This document shows positions 55,302 through 64,000 of a stretch of 64,000 nt of DNA, one piece after another (the first letter of the stretch is position 1; the number at the start of each line of letters is the position of its first letter). A program made the position numbers and the translations under genes. The notes beneath the pieces are model-generated. The model ran no database searches. It was not told the origin of the DNA and worked only from the letters and a program-made list of their open reading frames with translations. This DNA is from Synechococcus sp. WH 5701 (GTDB lineage: Bacteria > Cyanobacteriota > Cyanobacteriia > PCC-6307 > Cyanobiaceae), in the NCBI RefSeq assembly GCF_000153045.1, contig NZ_CH724160.1, forward strand, positions 497,142 to 561,141. Direction: 5' to 3'.

Positions 55302-55356
55302 TCAGAGAGGCGAGGGACCGGCAGTTGGGGTCGATGAACCTGGTTAAACCAGACAG

Positions 55357-56253
55357 TCACCCTAGGACGCGTTGCACCGCCGGCAACGCCTGCCGGATTG
55401 GATCGTCGCCCTCCAGCCACAACGGTTGATGCTGACGTCGGAACCAGGTGCGCTGCCGCTTGGCGTACTGGAGGGTGCGCCGGGTGGTCAGAGTGATGGC
55501 CTCCGCTTCAGCCAGCTCCCCGGCCAGCAGAGAGCGGGCTTCGCCGTAGCCGATCGTGGCCAGCAAGGGCAGGTCGGCGCCATAGCGCCCGATCAGCTGC
55601 TCGGTTTCCTCCACCAGACCATCGCTGTAGAGCTGCTGGCTGCGCCGGCTGATGCGCTCGCGCAGATCCGCAGGGTTCAGGCCGAGCTCCAGCAGCCGCC
55701 AGGGTGGCGGGCAGGCGCTCGGCTGTGCCGTGTGGGGCCGTCCGGTGGCATAGATCACCTCCAGGGCCCGTTGGGTGCGCACGGCATCGGCGGGCGCGAT
55801 CCGCCCGGCGGCCAGCGGATCAGCCTGGTCAAGGAGCTGGTGACAGAAGGGCTGACCGAGCTGTTGGAGCTGGGCTCGCAGAGCGGGCTGGGGCGGCACG
55901 GCCGGGGGTTCAAGGCCCTGGGTGAGAGCCCGCAGGTACAGGCCACTGCCGCCCACGAGGAAGGCCACGCCCCGGCGGCGGTGTTCGGCGGCGATGGCGG
56001 CCCGGGCGGCCCCGCAGAACTCCTGCAGGTTGATCGGCTGGTCGGGGTCGCGCAGGTCGAGCAGGTCATGGCGTACCCGGGCGCGTTGCTCGGCGCTCGG
56101 TTTGGCGGTGCCGATGCTCATGCCGCGGTAGAGCTGGCGTGAGTCGACCGAGAGCACGGCCAGATCAAGGGTTTCGGCCAGCTCGATCGCCAGGGCGGTC
56201 TTGCCGCTGGCGGTGGGCCCCATCAGGGCGATCAGCAGGGGCGGCAGGGGCAT
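55357..56253 (-). CDS. miaA: tRNA dimethylallyltransferase
   Basis: MiaA transfers a dimethylallyl group to N6 of adenosine 37 in tRNAs reading codons that begin with U. The 298-residue form from ATG 56253 begins [20 protein letters not shown], with the P-loop at residues 12-19; ATG 56271 upstream is an alternative. Other motifs are [20 protein letters not shown] (substrate site), [35 protein letters not shown] and the late [16 protein letters not shown]. It is divergent from gyrB and upstream of infC on the minus strand. Confidence 0.95.
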   Translation of the reverse strand: MPLPPLLIALMGPTASGKTALAIELAETLDLAVLSVDSRQLYRGMSIGTAKPSAEQRARVRHDLLDLRDPDQPINLQEFCGAARAAIAAEHRRRGVAFLVGGSGLYLRALTQGLEPPAVPPQPALRAQLQQLGQPFCHQLLDQADPLAAGRIAPADAVRTQRALEVIYATGRPHTAQPSACPPPWRLLELGLNPADLRERISRRSQQLYSDGLVEETEQLIGRYGADLPLLATIGYGEARSLLAGELAEAEAITLTTRRTLQYAKRQRTWFRRQHQPLWLEGDDPIRQALPAVQRVLG

Positions 56254-56316
56254 GGAATCTTGGGGGTGCATCCCTCGCTCGAATGGGCCGTCAGAGGCCC
56301 CTGTGGGCGCCTGTGA

Positions 56317-58403
<2,087 letters not shown>

Positions 58404-58404
<1 letters not shown>

Positions 58405-58721
58405 TGACCTGGCGCTGGGCCTGGATCCTCGGCTTCGCCCTGATCGCCCCGGCGGCTCTGCCTGCTGGTGGCGGTGAGCGCCGTTCCCCCCAGCTACGGC
58501 GTCGCCAGGCCGGCGACCCCCTGCTGTCTGGTCTCACCCCTGAACGCGACGATGCCCTGCGCGCCTCCCCCCATCACCGCGCCCCCAGCCTGATCCCGTT
58601 GCGCGCGGGTGAGCCGCTGCGGTTGCTGAGGGTGTGGCAGCAGCCCGACGGCGAGCGATGGTTCCACGTGGAGACTGCCGGCCCTTGCGGCTCACCCCGG
58701 CGCGGTTGGCTGGCCGGGTGA
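58404..58721 (+). CDS. small exported protein (SH3-like?), conserved hypothetical
   Basis: This 105-residue protein has an N-terminal signal-peptide-like segment (WRWAWILGFALIAPAALPAG) followed by a short arginine-rich stretch. It ends in a small beta-rich part with LIPLRAGEPLRLLRVWQQPD and GERWFHVETAGPCG, which resembles an SH3-like fold. The function is unknown. Similar genes sit directly after gyrB in related genomes as far as I recall, which argues for a real gene. The start overlaps the gyrB stop by one base. Its 3' end overlaps the convergent antiporter end by 30 bases. Confidence 0.7.
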
Positions 58722-59918
58722 AGGCAGAAGCACCCGGTCGGCCACGCGGGCGCTCAGCCAGGCGCCGGCGGGCGCTGTGACCACGATGCTGAGCACCGCC
58801 ACCGCCAGGATCACTTCGCCGGGACCGCTGGGCAGCCCAGCGGCCTGCATCGTCAGCAGGGGCACCGCGCCGATGGCCGCCTGCACCGTGGCCTTGGGGG
58901 TGTAGGCCACCATCACGAACAGGCGCTCCCCCGCCGTGAGCGTGCTTCTGGCCAGGCAGGCCAGGGTGCCCAGCGAACGGGCCAGCAGACCCAGGGCCAG
59001 CACCGCCAGCCCCGCCAGGCCATGGCTCCAGGCCACTCCCACATTGAGCTGGGCCCCCACCAGGACGAACAGCACCAGCTCGGCGAACACCCAGATCGAG
59101 CTGAGCTTGGCGGAGATCGGGTGGGCCAGATCCTGGCGCAGCTCCAGGAACACCACCCCGAGGGCGATGGCCGCCACCAGGCCGGTGAAGGGCACCAGGT
59201 GGTTGATACCCTCCTGCAGGCGCAGCAGCAGCAGGGCCAGGGCCAGCACCAGCAGGGTCTGGCGGTTGGCGTTGGGCCGGAAGCGCTCGAACCAGCGGAT
59301 CAGGCCCCAGCCCAGCAGACCCCCGGCGAGGGCCCCGAGGGCGAGTCCCAGGGGCAGGCCCAGCAGCCGGGCGCTCAGCGCCCCCCGGTCGTTCACCAGC
59401 AGACCCAGCAGCACCCCGTTCACCACGATCACGGCGATGTCGTCAAGGGAAGCGGCGGCCATCACCATCGAGGGAATGGCCTTGGCGGTGCCCCGGTTCT
59501 CCTCGATCAGCCGCAGCATCAGCGGCACCACCACCGCCGGCGACACCGCCGCCAGCACCGAGCCCAGCAGGGCCGCCTCCAGCCAGCTGAGCTGCAGCAG
59601 GGGCTGGGCGACCGCGGTGATCATCAGGCCCTCACAGCTGGCGGGAATCCAGGCCAGCAGCAATACCCGAGGGCCCACCCGCCGCAAGGTGGCCAGATCG
59701 AGCCCGAAGCCCACCCGCAGCAGGATCACGATCAGCGCCATCTGGCGCAGATCGCCGCTGAGGGCCAGCAGGCGGGGGTCGATCAGCCCCAGGCCCGAGG
59801 TTCCCAGGGCCACCCCCACCAGCAACATGCCCACCAGCCCGGGCAGCCCCAGACGCCGGAAGAGGCCATCGGCCATCAATCCGGCGATGACCAGCTCGGC
59901 CAGCCCTAGCGGTGGCAT
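58692..59918 (-). CDS. cation:proton antiporter (CPA family)
   Basis: This 408-residue protein has about twelve membrane segments and probably exchanges Na+ or K+ for protons across the plasma or thylakoid membrane. The conserved core contains SPAVVVPLMLRLIEENRGTA and SMVMAAASLDDIAVIVVNGV, where the paired aspartates match the ion-binding site of CPA-type antiporters. There is no C-terminal regulatory (TrkA-N) domain. It starts 4 bases after the glutathione peroxidase stop on the same strand, so they form an operon. Confidence 0.87.
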   Translation of the reverse strand: MPPLGLAELVIAGLMADGLFRRLGLPGLVGMLLVGVALGTSGLGLIDPRLLALSGDLRQMALIVILLRVGFGLDLATLRRVGPRVLLLAWIPASCEGLMITAVAQPLLQLSWLEAALLGSVLAAVSPAVVVPLMLRLIEENRGTAKAIPSMVMAAASLDDIAVIVVNGVLLGLLVNDRGALSARLLGLPLGLALGALAGGLLGWGLIRWFERFRPNANRQTLLVLALALLLLRLQEGINHLVPFTGLVAAIALGVVFLELRQDLAHPISAKLSSIWVFAELVLFVLVGAQLNVGVAWSHGLAGLAVLALGLLARSLGTLACLARSTLTAGERLFVMVAYTPKATVQAAIGAVPLLTMQAAGLPSGPGEVILAVAVLSIVVTAPAGAWLSARVADRVLLPSPGQPTAPG

Positions 59919-59922
59919 GGCT

Positions 59923-60402
59923 TCAGGCAGCCAGGGCCGCTTCGATCGCAGCGGTCAGTTCGGCGCCATCGGGTTCGACGGCGCTCTTGTAGCGGGCCAG
60001 CACGGTGCCGTCCTTGCCCACCAGGAACTTCTCGAAGTTCCACTCCACATCCCCTGCCGGCTCCACGGTTGTGAGCAGGTCGTAAGGAGCGGTCTTGACG
60101 CCCTTGGCGTGCACCTTGTCGAAGAGGGTGAAGGAGGCGCCGTAGGTGGTGGCGCAGAACTGCTGGATCTCGGGCAGCGTGCCCGGTTCCTGAGCGCCGA
60201 AATCGTTGCAGGGGAAGCCCAGCACCTGCAGGCCACGGGGGCCGTAGCTGTCCTGCAGCTTCTGCAGTCCGGCGTACTGGCGGGTGAAGCCGCAACGGCT
60301 GGCCACGTTCACGATCAACAGCACCTGGCCCGCAAAGTCGCCCAGACGTTGTTCACCACCCGTGGCGCCGCGAACCACCACATCCGACACATTCACAGCC
60401 AT
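59923..60402 (-). CDS. glutathione peroxidase (cysteine type)
   Basis: This 159-residue enzyme reduces hydrogen or lipid peroxides. The active site is a cysteine, not selenocysteine: NVASRCGFTRQYAGL with Cys37. The tetrad partners are Gln71 in GFPCNDFGAQEPG and the tryptophan in VEWNFEKFLV. A second cysteine at 65 lies in the usual position of the block, and another at about 83 could serve as a resolving residue with thioredoxin, as in many bacterial members. Gene order with the antiporter suggests a stress-related operon. Confidence 0.94.
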   Translation of the reverse strand: MAVNVSDVVVRGATGGEQRLGDFAGQVLLIVNVASRCGFTRQYAGLQKLQDSYGPRGLQVLGFPCNDFGAQEPGTLPEIQQFCATTYGASFTLFDKVHAKGVKTAPYDLLTTVEPAGDVEWNFEKFLVGKDGTVLARYKSAVEPDGAELTAAIEAALAA

Positions 60403-60494
60403 GGAAGATCCTCAATCGGCCGGACCCTAGGCGGGCGACGTCGCTGTGATGGGCCTTCGCCCATACACTCGGTGGGCCGCGATCCTTCAGGCCG

Positions 60495-61922
60495 ATGAGC
60501 GAGGGAACCAGCGGCAGTGGCGCCTCTTCAGCAGGGGTGGCCAGCAACGGCCGGCTGCCAGTGGCTGATGTGGTGGCGCGGCAGTTGCAGGCGCTGCTCA
60601 CCGCTGGGAATTACGCCGGCGTCAAGCTGCTGCTGGAGCCGGTTCAGCCCGTCGACTGCGCCGAGGCGATCGGCGCTTTGCCGCGGACCCTGCAAGCCCT
60701 GGCCTTTCGCCTGCTGGCCAAGGACGAGGCGATCGAGGTCTATGAGTATCTCGATCCGCCGGTGCAGCAATCGTTGCTGGAGCGGCTGCGCTCCGGTGAG
60801 GTGCTGGAGCTGGTGGAGGAGATGTCGCCCGACGATCGGGTGAGGCTGTTCGATGAACTGCCCGCCAAGGTGGTGCGCCGGCTGCTGGTGGAGCTGAGCC
60901 CCGCCGAGCGGCGCGTCACCGCCCAGCTGCTGGGCTATCAGCCCGAAACCGCCGGTCGTCTGATGACGACCGAATTCATCGATCTCAAGGAGTTCCACAG
61001 CGCCGCCCAGGCCCTCGACATCGTGCGCCGCCGCGCCCGCGACACCGAAACCGTTTACAGCCTCTACGTCACCGACGCCTCGCGCCATCTCACCGGCATC
61101 CTCTCGCTGCGCGATCTGGTCACGGCCGATCCGGAGGATCGCATCGGCGATGTGATGACCCGGGAGGTGGTGAGCGTGACCACCACCACCGACCAGGAAG
61201 AGGTGGCCCGCATCATCCAGCGCTACGACTTTCTGGCCGTGCCGGTGGTGGATCTGGAGCAGCGGCTGGTGGGGATCGTCACCGTCGATGACGTGATCGA
61301 CGTGATCCAGCAGGAGGCGACCCGCGACCTCTACGCCGCCGGCGCCGTGCAGGCCGGCGACGAGGACGACTACTTCCAGAGCAACCTGTTCACCGTGGCC
61401 CGCCGCCGGGTGGTCTGGCTGCTGGTGCTGCTGGTGGCCAACACCGGCACCTCGGCGGTGATCGCCTCCGAAGAAGGGGTTCTCAAGGCGGTGGTGCGGC
61501 TGGCGGCCTTCATCCCGCTGCTGATCGGCACCGGCGGCAACGTGGGCGCCCAGAGCTCCACGGTGGTGATCCGCGGCCTGAGCACCCAGCGCATCCAGGC
61601 GTTGGGGGTGTGGCGCACGGTGGGCCGTGAAGCGTTCTCAGGATTGCTGCTGGGCCTGCTGCTGGTGATCGTGGTGGTGCCTTGGGCCTGGCAGGTGGGG
61701 GGCGGGATGCTGGTGGCCACCGCCGCCGGCATCAGCCTGGTCTGCATCACCACTCTGGCGGCCACGGCCGGAGCCTCGCTGCCGCTGCTGTTCGACCGGC
61801 TGGGACTGGATCCGGCCCTGATGTCGGCGCCGTTCATCACCACCGCCACCGACGTGGCCGGGGTGCTGATCTACCTCAAAACGGCGTCCTGGCTGCTGAA
61901 CCACGTGGGCATGCCGGCCTGA
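60495..61922 (+). CDS. mgtE: magnesium transporter MgtE
   Basis: This 475-residue protein has an N-terminal MgtE domain (about residues 35-145; VEEMSPDDRVRLFDELPAKV) and a pair of CBS domains (about 150-275; VMTREVVSVTTTTDQEEVAR). Five membrane helices follow, with IPLLIGTGGNVGAQSSTVVI and LMSAPFITTATDVAGVLIYL, the conserved pore segments. MgtE proteins import Mg2+ as dimers, gated by cytoplasmic Mg2+ bound at the CBS region. It is divergent from the peroxidase-antiporter operon. Confidence 0.96.
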   Translation: MSEGTSGSGASSAGVASNGRLPVADVVARQLQALLTAGNYAGVKLLLEPVQPVDCAEAIGALPRTLQALAFRLLAKDEAIEVYEYLDPPVQQSLLERLRSGEVLELVEEMSPDDRVRLFDELPAKVVRRLLVELSPAERRVTAQLLGYQPETAGRLMTTEFIDLKEFHSAAQALDIVRRRARDTETVYSLYVTDASRHLTGILSLRDLVTADPEDRIGDVMTREVVSVTTTTDQEEVARIIQRYDFLAVPVVDLEQRLVGIVTVDDVIDVIQQEATRDLYAAGAVQAGDEDDYFQSNLFTVARRRVVWLLVLLVANTGTSAVIASEEGVLKAVVRLAAFIPLLIGTGGNVGAQSSTVVIRGLSTQRIQALGVWRTVGREAFSGLLLGLLLVIVVVPWAWQVGGGMLVATAAGISLVCITTLAATAGASLPLLFDRLGLDPALMSAPFITTATDVAGVLIYLKTASWLLNHVGMPA

Positions 61923-62015
61923 GCGGGCCGGGCTGGGCGGAACTCGTGCCATTCCTGAGAGGCCCTTCACACTTCTTCAGGTTAGGCTTTACACACCGTC
62001 AGAAGTTCCGTCGTC

Positions 62016-63065
62016 GTGGTCGCCGCTCTCTCCACCCGTCCAGCCGCCCTCCAGTCCGCCCCCGCGCTGGACAGCCGCCAGGCCCCCATCGCTGTGCGCA
62101 CCCTGCCGCCGGTGGATGGCGACCTGGTGCGCTCGTACCTGCGCGACATCGGCCGCGTGCCGCTGCTGACCCATGAGCAGGAGATCACCCTGGGCCGTCA
62201 GGTGCAGGAGCTGATGCGGCTGGAGGAAGCGGAGCAGGAACTGGAGATGCGCGCCGGAGGCCAGAAGCCGAGCGCGGCGGAATGGGCGAGCGCGGCGGGC
62301 CTGAGCCCGGCGCTGCTGAAGCGCAAGCTGTCCAGCGGCCGGCGGGCGAAGGAGCGGATGGTGGCGGCGAACCTGCGCCTGGTGGTGAGCGTGGCGAAGA
62401 AGTACACCAAGCGGAACATGGAACTGCTGGACCTGATCCAGGAAGGAACGATCGGTCTGGTGCGGGGAGTGGAGAAGTTCGACCCGACCCGTGGCTACAA
62501 ATTCAGCACGTATGCGTACTGGTGGATCCGGCAGGGGATCACGCGGGCGATCGCGGAGAAGAGCCGCACGATCCGGCTGCCGATCCACATCACCGAAACG
62601 CTGAACAAGCTGAAGAAAGGCCAGCGGGAACTGAGCCAGGAGCTGGGGCGGACACCCACACTGAGCGAACTGGCGGTGTGTGTGGAGCTGCCGGAGGAGG
62701 AGGTGAAGGACCTGCTCTGCCGTGCGCGGCAACCGGTGAGCCTGGAGACGAAGGTGGGCGACGGAGAGGACACGGAACTGCTGGACCTGCTGCAGGGCGA
62801 CGGGACGCTGCCGGCGGAGAGCGTGGACAGCGAGTGCCTGCGCGGCGACATGCGAGCGCTGCTGGAGCAGCTGCCTGAGCTGCAGCGGAGCGTGCTGAGC
62901 ATGCGCTACGGCATCGATGTGGAGGAGCCCATGAGCCTCACCGGCATCGGCCGCATCCTGGGCATGAGCCGTGATCGCATCCGCAACCTCGAGCGCGACG
63001 GCCTCGCATCCCTGCGCCGCCTCAGCGATCAGGTGAAGGACTACAGCGACGCGGCCATGATCTGA
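62016..63065 (+). CDS. RNA polymerase sigma factor, group 2 (RpoD family)
   Basis: This 349-residue sigma factor starts at GTG 62016. Region 1.2 is [20 protein letters not shown]. Regions 2.1-2.4 contain [40 protein letters not shown] and [20 protein letters not shown], region 3 [19 protein letters not shown], and region 4 [20 protein letters not shown] with [19 protein letters not shown]. It lacks the long non-conserved insert and the region 1.1 of a primary factor, and the length is typical of cyanobacterial SigB/C/D/E-type factors. Which paralogue it is cannot be decided here. Confidence 0.93.
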   Translation: MVAALSTRPAALQSAPALDSRQAPIAVRTLPPVDGDLVRSYLRDIGRVPLLTHEQEITLGRQVQELMRLEEAEQELEMRAGGQKPSAAEWASAAGLSPALLKRKLSSGRRAKERMVAANLRLVVSVAKKYTKRNMELLDLIQEGTIGLVRGVEKFDPTRGYKFSTYAYWWIRQGITRAIAEKSRTIRLPIHITETLNKLKKGQRELSQELGRTPTLSELAVCVELPEEEVKDLLCRARQPVSLETKVGDGEDTELLDLLQGDGTLPAESVDSECLRGDMRALLEQLPELQRSVLSMRYGIDVEEPMSLTGIGRILGMSRDRIRNLERDGLASLRRLSDQVKDYSDAAMI

Positions 63066-63408
63066 GCGTTGCCGGGATGGTGGCGGGGCATGGATCTAGC
63101 TCCAGCTTGATCCGGAAGATCGCCTGTGAAAGGATTCCGCTTCAAAGCAGATTCTTATCAGGAGATCGTTCGGACCTTGGCGGCCGTCACCCCTCCCTTC
63201 CAGCCATGAGCCCTCTACCCACCCTTGTTGCCACCAGCTTTGCCCTGCCTCTCAGCCAAGCCGATCTGGGCGCCATGAGTCTCCGAGGCCTGCACTGCGG
63301 TTCTGGAGCCACCTTTAATCTTCGCTTGCCCAACATCGATCCGATGCCGTTCCGCGATGTTGAGCAAGCCCACCCACCCCGGCCAGATTTAGCACTCATC
63401 AAGTGGGA
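63066..63408. other. non-coding stretch with a possible methyltransferase-like remnant
   Basis: There is no secure gene. On the plus strand from ATG 63206 a short open frame reads MSPLPTLVATSFALPLSQAD and later LHCGSGATFNLRLPNIDPM. That piece is faintly like the (L/V)-x-x-G-C/S-G motif I and N-x-D motif II of a SAM methyltransferase. The frame then runs antisense into the next gene and loses sense. This may be the decayed 5' end of a glycan methyltransferase. Confidence 0.25.
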
Positions 63409-64000
63409 TCATGGAAGCATTTTCAGTAAGGTTTCCGTTGCTTCGATGTTTCGCTTTCGCAGCCGCTCAGCCAATGCTTCTGCAAGGCCTGGCCTGACCC
63501 TGTGCTTCGACCGGAGATCCTCGAGCCATGGCTCGTGCAATAGACCAATATTGTGATTTCCGATAATATTAAGGCCTAGCATCATGGCTTCAGCAGTTAT
63601 TCTTGAAAAACTTTCTATCCACAATGGCATGAACACTAGGCGCTGATTAGTTGCTAGCAATTGAATGAACTCAGGATACGCAAGCTTGGGTATGAGTCTG
63701 CACGGCAAGTCATGTTTTTTGCAGTAGTCCAGTGCACCTTGTGTATTCTTGACTAGTTGTGTGGAGTCCTGCACAGCTGCAAGGGGTATCCTCTTGGCTT
63801 CGCGTCTAAGCCGACTGAAAATGGGAAACCACTCTTCATGCCAGAAATTGCATTCGAGCACCCATGTCTTCGCCTGGCTGATCGATCGCCTCATCACACT
63901 CTCGTGAAAGTGTGTTTGGCAAATGACTAGTTGAGCAGCCAGAAAAAAATCAACTTGGCTCAATTCTTCTGGAGGCGCCGTGAGGTTTGGATAAAGACAG
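63409..64000 (-). CDS. glycosyltransferase (GT4-like), C-terminal part
   Basis: The minus-strand frame is open to the right edge (LYPNLTAPPEELSQVDFFL can be read upstream of the first TTG), so the N-terminus lies outside the window. The visible part has AAQLVICQTHFHESVMRRSI, then a donor-site region MPLWIESFSRITAEAMMLGL that matches the E-S-F-S-x-x-x-x-E motif of GT4-like proteins. LNIIGNHNIGLLHEPWLEDL follows. Composition is AT-richer than the sigma factor beside it. This suggests a further glycan region beyond the window. Confidence 0.7.
   Translation of the reverse strand, partial: CLYPNLTAPPEELSQVDFFLAAQLVICQTHFHESVMRRSISQAKTWVLECNFWHEEWFPIFSRLRREAKRIPLAAVQDSTQLVKNTQGALDYCKKHDLPCRLIPKLAYPEFIQLLATNQRLVFMPLWIESFSRITAEAMMLGLNIIGNHNIGLLHEPWLEDLRSKHRVRPGLAEALAERLRKRNIEATETLLKMLP

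Noticed and set aside
59923-60402. Selenoprotein glutathione peroxidase
   Set aside because: The active-site codon is a normal cysteine codon and no in-frame TGA is present.
58936-60498. Long plus-strand open frame opposite the antiporter and peroxidase genes
   Set aside because: It is Arg/Ser/Pro-rich low-complexity translation of antisense DNA.

Overview
The window comes from a picocyanobacterium of the Synechococcus/Cyanobium type. The evidence is a psbZ gene for photosystem II, a group 2 sigma-70 factor, HIP1 octamers (for example at 768-775, 41996-42003, 53045-53052 and 62547-62554), high G+C housekeeping genes, and a GntR regulator and small gyrB-linked gene of a cyanobacterial kind. 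This assignment is inferred from gene content; no search was run.

Layout. Positions 1-5650 hold housekeeping genes: lysC (partial) and holA on the minus strand, cobH, mutS (minus), psbZ and ribH. Positions 5688-17798 are a glycan-export and glycan-synthesis island between ribH and secA. It has an intact ABC ATPase/permease pair, glycosyltransferases, an IS5-like transposase, two membrane acyltransferases (one extremely AT-rich), a small membrane ORF, and a decayed second ABC exporter of which only the permease C-terminus and a broken ATPase remain. secA follows (17755-20610, minus). Positions 20723-24032 hold a GtrA / GtrB-like / GT-C-like three-gene cassette (minus), then a GNAT acetyltransferase and tRNA-Gly(GCC).

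Positions 24828-31283 hold a tightly coupled type I secretion module (parvulin-like protein, HlyB-type ABC exporter with a cyclic-nucleotide-binding-like N-terminus, HlyD adaptor). Just downstream is an RTX-repeat protein, its likely substrate, interrupted by one in-frame TAG. Positions 31421-52552 are a long cluster of glycosyltransferases, sulfotransferases, a methyltransferase and a TPR-GT9 fusion, with an IS1595-type element inserted in one glycosyltransferase. The cluster looks like a machine that makes and sulfates a cell-surface glycan or decorates a secreted glycoprotein.

Positions 52586-63065 return to housekeeping: cysE with an overlapping GntR regulator, infC, miaA, gyrB, a small exported protein, a cation/proton antiporter, glutathione peroxidase, mgtE and a group 2 sigma factor. 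Another glycosyltransferase begins at the right edge.

The most distinctive observations are: (1) five internal stop codons in four glycan/RTX reading frames, each where glutamine fits, although TAA and TAG are normal terminators here; (2) the T1SS/RTX module sitting beside a sulfated-glycan cluster; (3) a decayed Wzm/Wzt exporter beside a strongly AT-rich acquired acyltransferase; (4) an IS1595 insertion with clear inverted repeats; and (5) a sulfotransferase with no usual start codon ahead of its PAPS loop.
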